From Methylobacterium sp. C25 (GTDB taxonomy: Bacteria; Pseudomonadota; Alphaproteobacteria; Rhizobiales; Beijerinckiaceae): 64,000 bases of DNA. A program made the translations under genes and the position numbers. Positions within the stretch are counted from its first letter, which is position 1. Each line of letters starts with the position of its first letter. Below, one piece after another: positions 18,572 through 28,617 of this stretch. The stretch spans positions 124,001 through 188,000 of the forward strand of contig NZ_JAAUVI010000006.1 in NCBI RefSeq assembly GCF_021352225.1, written 5' to 3'. Below the pieces are notes generated by a model. That model was not told the DNA's origin and ran no database searches. It was given only the letters and a program-made list of their open reading frames with translations.

Positions 18572-18775
18572 ATGGCCACCAGCGCCTCCTGCCAGAGCTG
18601 CCGCTTCTTCGACGAGCACAAGACCAATGGCGGCACTGCTGCCGGTGACGAGGGCCTGTGCCGCTTCAACCCGCCGGTGAGCCAGCCCGAGCCGAAGGGC
18701 CATGGCCTGTGGCCGGTGGTGGCTTCGAAGGATTGGTGCGGTCACTTCTCCACGGGCGCCCAGCCTGCCGAGTGA
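18572..18775 (+). CDS. Small four-cysteine protein, likely metal-binding
   Basis: A 67-residue cytoplasmic protein with four Cys residues: C-X2-C at residues 7-10 (SCQSCRFF), one in GLCRFNPP and one in DWCGHF. This spacing is found in a widespread family of small uncharacterised proteins with a CxxCxxF...CxxxPP...WCG pattern, and is compatible with a zinc or iron-sulfur site. The ATG at 18572 is preceded by AGAAGGA. Two Irr-box-like sites upstream suggest iron-dependent expression, which would fit an iron-binding role; that is inference. A strong terminator follows, so it is monocistronic. Confidence 0.8.
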   Translation: MATSASCQSCRFFDEHKTNGGTAAGDEGLCRFNPPVSQPEPKGHGLWPVVASKDWCGHFSTGAQPAE

Positions 18776-18801
18776 TGCCCGCATAAAACGAGATGCGAAC
18801 G

Positions 18802-18829
18802 AGGCCGGTGCGAGAGCGCCGGCCTTTTT
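18802..18829 (+). terminator. Rho-independent terminator of the four-Cys gene
   Basis: A 10-bp stem AGGCCGGTGC/GCGCCGGCCT (one G-U pair) with a GAGA tetraloop is followed by TTTT, 26 bp after the stop at 18775. Confidence 0.8.
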
Positions 18830-19006
18830 CGTTTGGGACGACTCGGGATCTGCGGCCTCGGGCATCATCGTGCCCCGCGCCGGTCATGATGCGGTCAACT
18901 TCCCGGACGACACGAGCCCCCAGACGAGAGGCCGGACGGCACCGACGCCGCGGCCCCGAACCTGCCGACGACCCGCACCCTCTTCGCGGGCATGGGGAAG
19001 AATCGC

Positions 19007-19675
19007 ATGAACTGGTCTTCGATCACCGGCGCGCTCACGGGCCTGGCGCTCGTCGCCCTCCCGAGCCTCGCGCAGGCGGCCCCGCGTGACCCGAGCGGGG
19101 TCTGGCTCACCGAGGACGGCAAGGCGCGCATCCGCGTCGAGAAATGCGGCGCGCAGGGCACCAACATCTGCGGCTACGCGGTCTGGCTGAAGGTGCCGCT
19201 GAACGACGAGGGCAAGCCCCGCGTGGACTTCCGCAATCCCGATCCGAAGAAGCAGGTCCGTCCCTCGCTCGGTCACCAGATGATCATGGGGCTGAAGCCG
19301 AATGCCGACGGCCGCTACGAGGGCAAGATCTACAACGCCGAGAACGGGAAGTTCTACGACGTGACGATCTGGTCGGAGGCCCAGGGCGAGCTCAATGTGA
19401 AGGGCTGCATGCTCGGCTTCCTCTGCGGCTCGCAGACCTGGGAGCAGAAGGCCGATATCGCTCCCGGCCAGCTCACCGGCCCGACCAATGGCGTCAACGG
19501 CCCCCGCGCCGACGCGGAGTGGGCGCCGAAGGGCAACACCAATGTCGCCAATGCCGCGGGCTCGCCCGCGACGACCGGCACCGCTCCGAAGGCTCCCAAA
19601 TCTGCAGCCGCGAAGCCTGCTGCACCCGCCAGGAGCGCCGCCCCGGCCCCGCAGGCCGAGCAGCCCGAAGACTGA
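19007..19675 (+). CDS. DUF2147 periplasmic protein
   Basis: A 222-residue exported protein. A Sec signal peptide (about residues 1-24, ending AQAAP) is followed by a DUF2147 domain: GVWLTEDGKARIRVEKCG, then YAVWLK, GKIYNAENGKFYD, and GCMLGFLCGSQTW. Two or more Cys pairs may form disulfides. The Ala/Pro-rich last 60 residues are low complexity. DUF2147 proteins are small beta-barrel-like periplasmic proteins, some required for stress tolerance; no reaction is known. The ATG at 19007 has GGGGAAG at optimal spacing. A perfect palindromic terminator follows. Confidence 0.88.
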   Translation: MNWSSITGALTGLALVALPSLAQAAPRDPSGVWLTEDGKARIRVEKCGAQGTNICGYAVWLKVPLNDEGKPRVDFRNPDPKKQVRPSLGHQMIMGLKPNADGRYEGKIYNAENGKFYDVTIWSEAQGELNVKGCMLGFLCGSQTWEQKADIAPGQLTGPTNGVNGPRADAEWAPKGNTNVANAAGSPATTGTAPKAPKSAAAKPAAPARSAAPAPQAEQPED

Positions 19676-19699
19676 GGTCCCCGTCATCTCGACGGTTGT

Positions 19700-19737
19700 C
19701 GAAGGCCGCGATCCGGATATCCGGATCGCGGCCTTCG
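19700..19737. terminator. Bidirectional terminator, perfect 38-bp palindrome
   Basis: Two 19-bp arms meet without a loop (GATCCGGAT/ATCCGGATC at the centre). It lies between the convergent DUF2147 and metallopeptidase genes and can terminate both. A short T-run (CGTTTC) follows on the plus side. Confidence 0.75.
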
Positions 19738-19774
19738 CCGTTTCAGGGACCGATGGGGCGGCGCGAGAATCGAA

Positions 19775-20938
19775 TCAGGTGGTCGGAGCGGCGACGCGCT
19801 GGCGCAGGCCCGTGATCACCGCCTTGAGCATGTCCTCGCCGGCCTCGGCCGAGGGGAGGGTGTTGCGGGCCGCGTAGATGCGCTCGTGGACGAAGGCGAG
19901 CTTGGCGATCACTGCCGGGGTCAGCTTGAACGGGTAGAGCGCCGGCTGGCCCATGGAGCGGTTGAGCGAGTTCACCGCGTAGGTCAGCGGCATCCAGGCC
20001 GCGATCAGCCGGCCGAAATCGCCGGCCCGGTACGGGTCGAAATCGATGACAACGAGGCCGTCTTCGCCATCCTCGCCCGCGCCCCTCAACTTCGGCCGCA
20101 CCTGGATCTCGAAAGACGAGGCCGTCTCCAGCGTGTCGACGATGTGCAGGTAATGGGCAAAGGTCTCGGCGAAGTCCTCCCAGGGATGAGCCGTCGCGTA
20201 GGACGAGACATGGGTCTCCTCCCAGTGCGGGGCTGGCCCCTCGGCATAATGCCGCCGCAGGGCCTCGCCGTAATCGACGCTCTCGTCGCCGAAGATCGCG
20301 CGGCAGGTCGGCAGGCTCGCGTCGTGGCGTACGAGCACGTCCCAGTAGTAGTGACCGATCTCATGGCGGAAGTGGCCGAGCAGCGTCCGGTAGAACTCAC
20401 CGAACAGCACCCGCCGCCGCTCCCGCTCGGCATCGTCGGCCTCGGCGATGTTGAGGGTGATCAACCCGCTATCGTGCCCGGTGAGAACCGGCGGCCCTTC
20501 GAGCTGGTTCTCGGCGGGGTCGACGAGGAAGTCGAAGGCCAGTCCGTCGGAATACTCCTCGCGACTCGCGAGCGGCAGGCCGACACGCATCAGCGTGTAG
20601 AACAATCTGTGCTTTGCAGCCTCGATTGGACGCCAGCGAAGAAGATTGTTCTCGATTGCCAGATCCGGCACCACCCGGTTGTGCCGGCAGGCGAGGCAGT
20701 ATTCCTCCCCTGTTTCCTCCGGGACCATCCAGTTGCAGGCGTCGTAGGCGGCGTTCGCGCAAAAGCGCAGCTTGATGCCAGGATGGGCGTAGGCGTGCCA
20801 GAGTCCGTCGCCTGATGGTTCGAGCGCCGACATCTCGTGAACGCCAGTGACGAAGCCCAAGCGCCGTTCGCAGCTCTCGCAGGACGTGCTCTCGAACGAG
20901 ACCGGCTGGTCGCAGGCCTGGCACTGAAAGATCTTCAT
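19775..20938 (-). CDS. Putative zinc-dependent metallopeptidase with zinc-ribbon N-terminus
   Basis: A 387-residue protein of the 'putative zinc-binding metallopeptidase' family (DUF2248-type). Residues 3-25 hold two C-X2-C pairs (CQAC and CESC), a zinc ribbon, with two further Cys pairs near residues 60-85 (FCANAAYDAC, YCLAC). The catalytic motif HEIGHYYWD, a gluzincin HExxH, is near residue 200, and DFAETFAHYLH, about 60 residues later, provides the likely third ligand. Relatives sit beside transglutaminase/ATP-grasp genes, as here (21485-28181 on the other strand). This suggests cleavage or trimming of a peptide made by that system; the substrate is unknown. The ATG at 20938 places the zinc ribbon at the N-terminus. 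Confidence 0.85.
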   Translation of the reverse strand: MKIFQCQACDQPVSFESTSCESCERRLGFVTGVHEMSALEPSGDGLWHAYAHPGIKLRFCANAAYDACNWMVPEETGEEYCLACRHNRVVPDLAIENNLLRWRPIEAAKHRLFYTLMRVGLPLASREEYSDGLAFDFLVDPAENQLEGPPVLTGHDSGLITLNIAEADDAERERRRVLFGEFYRTLLGHFRHEIGHYYWDVLVRHDASLPTCRAIFGDESVDYGEALRRHYAEGPAPHWEETHVSSYATAHPWEDFAETFAHYLHIVDTLETASSFEIQVRPKLRGAGEDGEDGLVVIDFDPYRAGDFGRLIAAWMPLTYAVNSLNRSMGQPALYPFKLTPAVIAKLAFVHERIYAARNTLPSAEAGEDMLKAVITGLRQRVAAPTT

Positions 20939-21022
20939 GAGCCTGTCTTGCTGACGCCCGAGATCGGTAGGGACCAAGCGGGGCCCGGGCCGGGAGGTTC
21001 CCGCTCGCCCCGCAGCGCTGGC

Positions 21023-21301
21023 TCAGGAATGGGTGGCGCGCTTGTTGGCTTCGGTGAGCACCAGGCGTTTGATCTCGTTCACCCGGCGGTCGACCTCCGC
21101 CTTGCAGAACGGGCATTTCGTCAGCACCGGCCCGTCGGCCGTGAACTCGACGACCTTGTCGTCGGGCACCTCGATCGCGAAGGCGTAGAACTCGCTGCAC
21201 TCGCTGCAATAGAAGCCGATGTTGCTGACCCCGAGCTTGCGCTTCAGGGTCGGCAGGGGCATGCCCGGCGTCGTTGCGAGATGGATTCGGTGGCTCTGCA
21301 T
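21023..21301 (-). CDS. Small zinc-ribbon protein
   Basis: A 92-residue protein with a two-pair zinc ribbon: FYCSECSEFYAF and LTKCPFCKAEVDRRVNE, separated by an acidic segment. It could start at 21301 or at an internal ATG (21262, 79 residues); ribosome-binding sites are weak for both. The C-terminal half is a basic helix. The gene lies just upstream of, and on the same strand as, the zinc metallopeptidase (84 bp apart), and is divergent from the transglutaminase operon, so it may be part of that system. It is probably a structural zinc or nucleic-acid-binding protein. Confidence 0.7.
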   Translation of the reverse strand: MQSHRIHLATTPGMPLPTLKRKLGVSNIGFYCSECSEFYAFAIEVPDDKVVEFTADGPVLTKCPFCKAEVDRRVNEIKRLVLTEANKRATHS

Positions 21302-21484
21302 CGTCGACGGGTCTCGGGATTGTCGCGGGGTTGAGGATCGCGAGGCCCAGAGACTATCGCAACCGGAAGCATGGATCTTGCTTTTTCGGCCCAAGGCCGT
21401 CGCCCGCTCTATACTGGGGTTGGCTTGGTCCGCTCCGTCCCGGCGGGGCCGCGCCGCATCCTGGCAATCTGAGCGGGAGCCTTC

Positions 21485-24400
21485 GTGTCCATCAAAGCCG
21501 CGCTGCATCACGTCACCCATTACCGCTACGAGCGGCCGATCACGCTGGCTCCCCATGTGATCAGGCTTCGGCCGGCACCACATACGCGCTCCAAGATCCC
21601 GTCCTATGCGCTGAAGGTCAGCCCGGCGAACCACTTCATCAATTGGCAGCAGGACCCGGCCGGCAACTGGCTCGCCCGCGTGGTCTTCCCCGAAAAGACC
21701 ACCGAGCTCAGGATCGAGGTCGACCTGACGGCAGATCTCGCTGTCATCAACCCGTTCGACTTCTTCGTCGAGCCCTACGCCGACACGCACCCCTTCGCAT
21801 ATGCCGACGACCTGCAGGCCGAACTCGCTCCCTATCTCGCGGTGGATGACGGGCACGGCCCGGAAATCGATGCCTTCCTGACGCGGCTGCCGAAGGAGAC
21901 CGGCACGGTCTCCTTCCTCGTCGCGCTGAACGCGCAGGTCTGCTCGGAGATCAGCTACTCGACCCGCTTCGAGGAGGGCGTCCTGACCCCGGCGCAGACG
22001 TTGCGCGCCAAGGTCGGCTCCTGCAGGGACTCCGCTTGGCTCCTCGTCCAGGTTCTGCGCCGCCTCGGCTTCGCCGCGCGCTTCGTCTCCGGCTATCTGA
22101 TCCAGCTCGTCCCCGACACCACGGCCGTCGACGGGCCGGAGGGAACGAAGACCGACTTCACCGACCTCCACGCCTGGGCGGAGGTCTATCTGCCCGGCGC
22201 CGGCTGGATCGGCTTCGACGCCACCTCCGGCCTGCTGACGGGCGAGGGCCACATCCCCCTCGCGGCGACGCCGCACTATCGCTCCGCCGCGCCGATCACC
22301 GGCACGTCCGAGGCTGCCCGCACCGAGTTCGACTACGAGATGCGGATCAGCCGCGTGGCCGAGGCGCCGCGGATCACCAAGCCCTTCGCGAACTCGGTCT
22401 GGGCGGCAATGGACGCCCTCGGAGAAAAGGTCGACGCCGATCTCGAAGCCCAGGACGTGCGCCTGACCATGGGCGGCGAGCCGACCTTCGTCTCGATCGA
22501 CGACTACCAGTCGCCCGAATGGAACGCCTCCGCCGTCGGGCCGACCAAACGCGGGCTCGCCGACCAGCTCATCCGGCGCCTGCGCGAGCGCTTCGGCAAG
22601 GGCGGCTTCCTGCATTACGGGCAGGGCAAGTGGTATCCGGGCGAGAGCCTGCCCCGCTGGGCCTTCGGCCTGTACTGGCGCAAGGACGGCGAGCCGATCT
22701 GGCACGATCCGTCGCTCGTCGCCGTCGAGGAGGGCCCCCGCGAGGCGAACGAGGCCACGGCCCGCGCCTTCGCCACCGCGCTCGCCGGCCGCCTCGGGCT
22801 CTCCGACTATCTCATCCCGGCCTATGAGGACGACGCCTACTGGAAGACCAGCGAGAGCCTGCTGCCGGCCAACGTGACCACGGCCGACGCCAAGAGCGGC
22901 AGCGCCGAGAACGATGCCCGCATGGCCCGGGTCGCGGCACGCGGCCTGGAGAACCCGACCGGCTTCGTTCTGCCGGTGGCAAGCCTCGCCGTGGACCAGG
23001 GCCGCAGCTGGATCTCGGAAGCCTGGGCGTTTCGGCGCGGCGGCCTGTTCCTCGTGCCCGGCGACTCGGCCGCCGGATTCCGGTTGCCGCTCGCCTCGCT
23101 GCCCTGGGTGCCGCCGGGCTCCTATCCCTATTACCACCCGCAGGATCCGCTGGAGGATCGCGGCGCCCTGGCTGGCGACTTCTCCGATGGCCGTGGCGGC
23201 CTCAGCCGCGCCAATGGCGCCGGGATCGAGGGAGTGGCCGTGCGCACGGCCATCACCATCGAGGCGCGCGAGGGCCGGCTCTGCGTGTTCATGCCGCCGC
23301 TCGAGCGGGTCGAGGAGTATCTCGAGCTCGTCGGCCATCTCGAAGCCGTGGCCAGGGAGGTCGGCCAGCCGCTGCATATCGAAGGCTACGAGCCGCCCTA
23401 TGATCCGCGCATCGGCCTCATCAAGGTCACACCGGACCCGGGCGTGATCGAGATCAACGTCCACCCGGCAGCGTCCTGGCGCGAGGCGGTCGACATCACC
23501 ATGGGCCTCTACGAGGACGCCCGGCAGACCCGCCTCGGCGCGGAAAAGTTCATGATCGACGGGCGCCATACCGGCACCGGCGGCGGCAACCACGTGGTGC
23601 TCGGCGGCGTGACCCCGGCCGACTCACCCTTCCTGCGCCGCCCCGACCTGCTTAAGAGCCTGACGCTCTATTGGCAGCGCCATCCGTGCCTGTCCTACCT
23701 CTTCGCCGGCCTCTATGTCGGCCCGTCGAGCCAGGCGCCGCGCATGGACGAAGCCCGCCATGACGGACTCTACGAGCTGGAGATCGCGCTCGCCCAGGTG
23801 CCGTCTCCCGACCAGCCCAACATCCCGCACTGGCTCGTCGACCGGCTCTTCCGCAACATCCTCGCGGACGTCACCGGCAATACCCATCGCGCCGAAATCT
23901 GCATCGACAAGCTCTACAATCCCGACAGCCCGACGGGGCGGCTCGGCCTCCTGGAGTTCCGCTCTTTCGAGATGCCGCCGGATGCCCGGATGAGCCTCGC
24001 GCAGCAGCTTCTGCTCCGCGCGATCATCGCCTGGCTGTGGCGTGAGCCCCAGGGCGGCTCCTGTGTCCGCTGGGGCACGGCTCTGCACGATCGCTTCATG
24101 CTGCCGCATTTCCTCTGGTCGGACTTCCTCGACGTACTGGAAGACCTGAACCGGGCCGGCTACGCTTTCGACCCCAAGGCCTTCGAAGCGCAGGCTGCGT
24201 TCCGCTTCCCGGTCTTCGGTCGCGTCGAGCAAGGCGGCGTCGGCCTCGAACTGCGCCAGGCGCTGGAACCCTGGCATGTCCTGGGCGAGGAAGGATCGGG
24301 CGGCGGCACCGTGCGCTACGTGGATGCATCCGTCGAACGGCTTCAGGTGAAGGTCGAGGGCTTCAACCCGGCCCGGCACATCATCACCTGCAACGGCCGT

Positions 24401-24754
24401 CGACTGCCAATGACCGCGACCGGGCGCTCCGGTGAGGCGGTGGCCGGCCTGCGCTTCAAGGCCTGGCAGCCAGCCTCGTCGCTGCACCCGACGATTCCCG
24501 CTCACGGCCCGCTGACCTTCGACGTGCTCGACAGCTGGAGCGGGCGCTCGCTCGGCGGCTGTCGCTACCATGTCAGCCATCCGGGCGGCCGCAACTACGA
24601 GAGCTTCCCGGTCAACGCCTACGAGGCGGAGGGGCGCCGCCTCGCCCGCTTCGAAGCCGAGGGCCATACGCCGGGCCATATCGAGATGCCGCCCGAGGAG
24701 CGCTCGATCGAGTTCCCGCTCACCCTCGACCTGCGCACACCGGCGCCACGATGA
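21485..24754 (+). CDS. Transglutaminase-like protease fold fused to DUF2126
   Basis: A 1089-residue protein starting with GTG. The N-terminal ~270 residues hold the bacterial transglutaminase N domain ([10 protein letters not shown]) and the papain-like transglutaminase core with catalytic Cys in [10 protein letters not shown], His in DLHAWAEV and Asp in GFDATSG. The remaining ~800 residues are DUF2126, with conserved LTMGGEPTF, a [11 protein letters not shown] block and [12 protein letters not shown]2126 resembles a glutamine-synthetase/GCS2-like catalytic fold. Such proteins are encoded with circularly permuted ATP-grasp and Alpha-E proteins, a predicted amide-bond-forming system described by comparative genomics only. 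The next gene overlaps by ATGA. Length is normal for the family. Confidence 0.92.
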   Translation: MSIKAALHHVTHYRYERPITLAPHVIRLRPAPHTRSKIPSYALKVSPANHFINWQQDPAGNWLARVVFPEKTTELRIEVDLTADLAVINPFDFFVEPYADTHPFAYADDLQAELAPYLAVDDGHGPEIDAFLTRLPKETGTVSFLVALNAQVCSEISYSTRFEEGVLTPAQTLRAKVGSCRDSAWLLVQVLRRLGFAARFVSGYLIQLVPDTTAVDGPEGTKTDFTDLHAWAEVYLPGAGWIGFDATSGLLTGEGHIPLAATPHYRSAAPITGTSEAARTEFDYEMRISRVAEAPRITKPFANSVWAAMDALGEKVDADLEAQDVRLTMGGEPTFVSIDDYQSPEWNASAVGPTKRGLADQLIRRLRERFGKGGFLHYGQGKWYPGESLPRWAFGLYWRKDGEPIWHDPSLVAVEEGPREANEATARAFATALAGRLGLSDYLIPAYEDDAYWKTSESLLPANVTTADAKSGSAENDARMARVAARGLENPTGFVLPVASLAVDQGRSWISEAWAFRRGGLFLVPGDSAAGFRLPLASLPWVPPGSYPYYHPQDPLEDRGALAGDFSDGRGGLSRANGAGIEGVAVRTAITIEAREGRLCVFMPPLERVEEYLELVGHLEAVAREVGQPLHIEGYEPPYDPRIGLIKVTPDPGVIEINVHPAASWREAVDITMGLYEDARQTRLGAEKFMIDGRHTGTGGGNHVVLGGVTPADSPFLRRPDLLKSLTLYWQRHPCLSYLFAGLYVGPSSQAPRMDEARHDGLYELEIALAQVPSPDQPNIPHWLVDRLFRNILADVTGNTHRAEICIDKLYNPDSPTGRLGLLEFRSFEMPPDARMSLAQQLLLRAIIAWLWREPQGGSCVRWGTALHDRFMLPHFLWSDFLDVLEDLNRAGYAFDPKAFEAQAAFRFPVFGRVEQGGVGLELRQALEPWHVLGEEGSGGGTVRYVDASVERLQVKVEGFNPARHIITCNGRRLPMTATGRSGEAVAGLRFKAWQPASSLHPTIPAHGPLTFDVLDSWSGRSLGGCRYHVSHPGGRNYESFPVNAYEAEGRRLARFEAEGHTPGHIEMPPEERSIEFPLTLDLRTPAPR

Positions 24755-27273
24755 CCTCTGGGGGGGCGCTCGCCTACGATTGGCCGACCGGCACACCGAG
24801 TCTCGATCCCGTGCAGAGCTGGATCGATGGCTACGAGCGCCGGCCGGGCGTCGTCGACGAGTTGCTCGACGCCAACGGCTACGTGCGCGGCGCGTGGCCG
24901 CGCTTTCTCCAGCGTTTCGGCCAGATCGGCGACCGCGAAGTCATGGCCCGCTTCCTGTCGGGCGAACGGCACATTCACGATGCCGGGATCTCCTATCGGG
25001 TCTATGGCGACCAGCGCGAGCATGCCTGGCCGCTCGGGCCGCTGCCGCTGATCATCGATTCCCGCGACTGGGCCGAACTCGCCGCAGGCATCGTCCAGCG
25101 CGCCGGCCTGATGGAGCGGATCGTCGCCGACATCTACGGCCCCGGCCGCCTGATCTCGGAGGGCCTGCTCCCGGCCGCTGCCGTCGCGGGCAGTCCCGAA
25201 TTTCTGCGGCCGGTCCACGGCGTCACGCCGCCGGGTGGCCGCCACCTCCAGATCTATGCCGCCGATGTCGGCCGGGGACCCGACGGGCGCTGGCGGGTGC
25301 TGGCGGATCGCACCCAGGCCCCATCGGGACTCGGCTTCGCGCTCGAAAACCGGATGGTGCTGGCCCGGGCCTACCCGGACCTGATCTCGGACCTTCACGT
25401 CGAGCGACTGCCGGGCTTCTTCCAGAGCCTGCGCGAGGGCATCGCCGCGGCCTGCGAGCGCAGCGATCCGCGCATCTGCCTGCTCACCTCCGGCCCCTAC
25501 AGCAGCACCTATGTCGAGCAGGCGGCGCTCGCCCGCTATCTCGGCTTCCTGCTCGTCGAGGGCGACGATCTCGTGGTGCAGGACGGCCTTCTGCACGTGC
25601 GCACCGTCGCCGGACTCAAGCGCGCCGACGCCCTCTGGCGGCGGATCGACGCCGACTATCTCGACCCCATGGAGTTGCGCTCCGAGTCCCGGCTCGGCGT
25701 GCCCGGCATCCTCGACGTCCTGCGGCGTGGCGGGGTGGTGATCGGCAACATGCCGGGCTCGGGCGTGCTCGAATCCGGTGCGCTCAGCCCGTATCTGCCG
25801 CGCATCGCGGAACGCCTGCTCGGCGAGTCGCTGCGGCTCTCCGATCCGCCGACTTGGTGGTGCGGCGATCCCGAGAGCCTCGCCTACGTTCGCGCAAACC
25901 TCGACGGCCTGACCCTGCGTCCGGCCGCGACGCCGGTGCGCGGGCCTGAGCGCGACGCCATCCTCGGCCCGCATGCCCTCGATGCCGCCCGCGAGCACGC
26001 CATCGCCGCCCTGGGCGACCGGCCCTTCGACTGGGTCGGCCAGGAGACCGGGCCACTCTCGACCATGCCGGCCTGGTTCGAGGGGCGCCTCGTGCCGCGT
26101 CCCTTCGTCATGCGGGTCTTCGCAACGGCGACCAGAGACGGTTGGCGCGTGATGCCGACCGCCTTCTGTCGCACGGCAGAGCAGGAGGGCGTCGACCCGA
26201 CGGTCATGCGCGCCGGCATCCGCTCGGCCGACGTCTGGGTCGTGTCGGACATCCCCGTCGAGACTCCGCCGCTCCTCAACACCATCACTCCGAAGATCCG
26301 GCGCATCGCCGGCCATCTGCCCTCTCGCGCCGCCGACAACCTGTTCTGGCTCGGCCGCTATCTCGAGCGAGCGGAAGGCGTGATCCGCCTCGTCCAGACC
26401 CATCTCGGCCGGCTTGCCGGCACCCTGGCCTCCGATACCGGAAGCGACGTCGGCACACCGACGAGCCTGCGCATCCGCGCACTGCTCGAAGAGTGGGGAT
26501 CGGTGGACGAACCCGACCTGCCGACGGCGGCGCTCGCCCGTGAGGCCCTGTGCGATCGCGAGCAGCACGGCTCGGCCCTCTCCCACGTGCTCTCGGCCCG
26601 CCGCTCCGCCTCGACCTTGCGCGAGCGCCTGCCCGTGGAGGCCTGGGGAGCCCTGACGGAGCTGCAAGACCTGCTCGATTTCAGCGGATCCCGCGTGCCG
26701 AGCGAGGCGCAGCTCTTCGAGCGGGCCGAGCGGGCCCTCGGCCACCTCTCGGCCCTGTCCGGGCTCTCGCACGAGAACATGAACCACTCCGCCGGCTGGC
26801 GCTTCTTCGACATGGGCCGGCGCATCGAGCGCGGCGTGAACACCTGCTCCTTCGCCCTGCGTTTCGCGGGTGACCACGCGGGCGCCGAGGATCTCGGGGT
26901 GATGCTGGCTCTGTGCGATTCCCAGATCGCCTATGGAGCGCGCTACCTGACCGGCGTCAGCCTGCCCGCCGTGCGCGACATGGCGCTGCTCGACCCGTTC
27001 AATCCGCGCTCGGTCGCATTTCAGGTCGAGGAAATCGTACGCCATCTCGACACGCTGCCGGCCCTGCGCGCCGACGGCGTGCCGGAGCCGCATCGCCGTG
27101 CCGCCCTGCGGCTCGCGGGCACTTTCGCGACGGCAGAAGCCACCGATCTCAACGCGATCCAGCTCGGCGAGCTCGAGGAAGAGCTCGAAGGGCTCGCCAC
27201 CTTGATCGCCGGCCGCTACTTCCCCGGCAATGCCGATGCCCTGCGGCCGGAGAAGCTGACGGGCCTCGCGTGA
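24751..27273 (+). CDS. Circularly permuted ATP-grasp fused to Alpha-E domain
   Basis: An 840-residue fusion. Residues ~1-500 are a circularly permuted ATP-grasp type 2 domain ([22 protein letters not shown], the ATP-binding [16 protein letters not shown] region and [19 protein letters not shown]). Residues ~520-840 are Alpha-E (DUF403): [20 protein letters not shown], and [22 protein letters not shown] later. In many genomes these are two genes; here they are one protein. ATP-grasp enzymes ligate a carboxylate to an amine; the product is unknown. It overlaps the transglutaminase gene upstream (ATGA) and the second transglutaminase downstream (GTGA), so all three are made together. Confidence 0.92.
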   Translation: MTSGGALAYDWPTGTPSLDPVQSWIDGYERRPGVVDELLDANGYVRGAWPRFLQRFGQIGDREVMARFLSGERHIHDAGISYRVYGDQREHAWPLGPLPLIIDSRDWAELAAGIVQRAGLMERIVADIYGPGRLISEGLLPAAAVAGSPEFLRPVHGVTPPGGRHLQIYAADVGRGPDGRWRVLADRTQAPSGLGFALENRMVLARAYPDLISDLHVERLPGFFQSLREGIAAACERSDPRICLLTSGPYSSTYVEQAALARYLGFLLVEGDDLVVQDGLLHVRTVAGLKRADALWRRIDADYLDPMELRSESRLGVPGILDVLRRGGVVIGNMPGSGVLESGALSPYLPRIAERLLGESLRLSDPPTWWCGDPESLAYVRANLDGLTLRPAATPVRGPERDAILGPHALDAAREHAIAALGDRPFDWVGQETGPLSTMPAWFEGRLVPRPFVMRVFATATRDGWRVMPTAFCRTAEQEGVDPTVMRAGIRSADVWVVSDIPVETPPLLNTITPKIRRIAGHLPSRAADNLFWLGRYLERAEGVIRLVQTHLGRLAGTLASDTGSDVGTPTSLRIRALLEEWGSVDEPDLPTAALAREALCDREQHGSALSHVLSARRSASTLRERLPVEAWGALTELQDLLDFSGSRVPSEAQLFERAERALGHLSALSGLSHENMNHSAGWRFFDMGRRIERGVNTCSFALRFAGDHAGAEDLGVMLALCDSQIAYGARYLTGVSLPAVRDMALLDPFNPRSVAFQVEEIVRHLDTLPALRADGVPEPHRRAALRLAGTFATAEATDLNAIQLGELEEELEGLATLIAGRYFPGNADALRPEKLTGLA

Positions 27274-28181
27274 TCTACAGCCTGCGCCACCTGACGACCT
27301 ACCGGTACGCACGCACCGTCAACTACGCCCGTTGCAATCTGCGGCTCCGACCGCGGGACGGCGACGGTCAGCACGTCCTGGCCAGCACGATCACGGTCAC
27401 GCCGGTCCCGAAGGGGCGCGGCACCCGGGACGAGTATTTCGGGCCCCAGGCCCTCACGCTGATCATCGACCAGCCGCACAAGGTCTTTTCCGTCGAGGCG
27501 ACCTCGCGCGTGATCGTCGAGCGCCCGGCCTTGCCCGATCCGGAATCCGGACCGTCCTGGGAGGCGGTGCGCGAGGCCGCGTTGACGCTCCCGACGCTCG
27601 ATGCCGCCTCTCCCGCGCATTTCCTGTTCCCGAGCCGCCGTGTGCCGATCGTCGCCGAGGTCACGGACTACGCGCGCCGGAGTTTTCCCCCTGGACGTAG
27701 CGCCTACGGGGGCGCCTTCGATCTGATGAACCGCATCCGGAGCGATTTTCAGTTCGACGCCAAGGCCACCACCGTCTCGACGCCGCTGGCCAAATCCTTC
27801 GAGCTCAAGGCCGGTGTCTGCCAGGATTTCGCACATGTGATGATCGCCGGCCTGCGCGGGCTCGGACTGCCGGCGGCCTATGTCAGCGGCTACCTGCGGA
27901 CACGGCCGCCTCCGGGGCAGGCCCGGTTGCGCGGCGCCGATGCCAGCCATGCCTGGGTCTCTCTCTGGTGCGGCGAAGGCTGGCATGACGGAGCCGGGCA
28001 GGGCGGCTGGTTCGGTCTCGACCCGACCAATGCCTGCGGCGTGCGCGACGACCATATCGAGTTGACCAGCGGCCGCGACTACAGCGACGTCACGCCCATC
28101 GACGGCATCGTCTCCTCCCCCGGCGGCCAGAAGCTCAAGGTCGAGGTCGACGTCGTCCCGGACGACGAGGTGTTGGCCTGA
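27270..28181 (+). CDS. Second transglutaminase-like protein
   Basis: A 303-residue transglutaminase-family protein starting with GTG at 27270, overlapping the preceding stop (GTGA). The N-terminal domain begins LRHLTTYRYARTV, like that of the larger protein. The catalytic triad is visible as Cys in AGVCQDFAHVM, His in ADASHAWVSLWC and Asp in WFGLDPTN. These proteins are thought to act as peptidases or acyltransferases within the ATP-grasp/Alpha-E system. It ends the three-gene operon. Confidence 0.92.
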   Translation: MIYSLRHLTTYRYARTVNYARCNLRLRPRDGDGQHVLASTITVTPVPKGRGTRDEYFGPQALTLIIDQPHKVFSVEATSRVIVERPALPDPESGPSWEAVREAALTLPTLDAASPAHFLFPSRRVPIVAEVTDYARRSFPPGRSAYGGAFDLMNRIRSDFQFDAKATTVSTPLAKSFELKAGVCQDFAHVMIAGLRGLGLPAAYVSGYLRTRPPPGQARLRGADASHAWVSLWCGEGWHDGAGQGGWFGLDPTNACGVRDDHIELTSGRDYSDVTPIDGIVSSPGGQKLKVEVDVVPDDEVLA

Positions 28182-28288
28182 GCTCCACGGCCCGCGCAGT
28201 GGACGATACCTGGCGAAGGGCTTAGAGCGCTGTCGGATGAGCGGGCGTCCGGAGCGGCGCCGGTCGGCATGCTGACGGAGAGCTGAGC

Positions 28289-28552
28289 TTGGTCCAGTCG
28301 ATCGCGGATGTGCGAGAGGCGATCTTCGGCTTCATCGCGGCCCGCAATCCGGGCCTGCCCCCCGGCGCGGTCGACGGGCAGACCTCGCTCGTCACCAGCG
28401 ATGCGCTCGATTCGATCGGCATCCTCGACCTGATGATGCACCTCGGCGAGCGCTACGGCGTCGAAATCGACGAGGATGCCTTCGACCTCGCCAATTTCGA
28501 GAGCGTCGACACCCTGGCGCGCTATATCGACGACAGGCGTTCGGGGTCTTGA
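28289..28552 (+). CDS. Acyl carrier protein
   Basis: An 87-residue acyl carrier protein. The phosphopantetheine-attachment serine is Ser42 in DALDSIGILDL. The start is TTG at 28289, preceded by GGAG at 28277-28280. It lies just upstream of an AMP-forming acyl-CoA ligase, as in exosortase-A-associated and polyketide-type clusters, so the ligase probably loads an acyl group on it. It is not the housekeeping AcpP (which is more acidic and near fabF). The product is unknown. Confidence 0.9.
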   Translation: MVQSIADVREAIFGFIAARNPGLPPGAVDGQTSLVTSDALDSIGILDLMMHLGERYGVEIDEDAFDLANFESVDTLARYIDDRRSGS

Positions 28553-28617
28553 TCTCTCGCGTTTTCTTCACGCGAACCGGACCCACTTCGCTCAAAAGCG
28601 CTTCCTCACTCACGCCC

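Noticed and set aside
21302..23593. Minus-strand frame upstream of the zinc-ribbon gene, which would make an 856-residue protein
   Set aside because: It is the antisense of the transglutaminase gene; only the last 92 residues (the zinc ribbon) are protein-like.
24619..27312. An 897-residue minus-strand frame
   Set aside because: Antisense shadow of the ATP-grasp-Alpha-E gene, with typical Arg/Glu/Gly/His composition and no ribosome-binding site.
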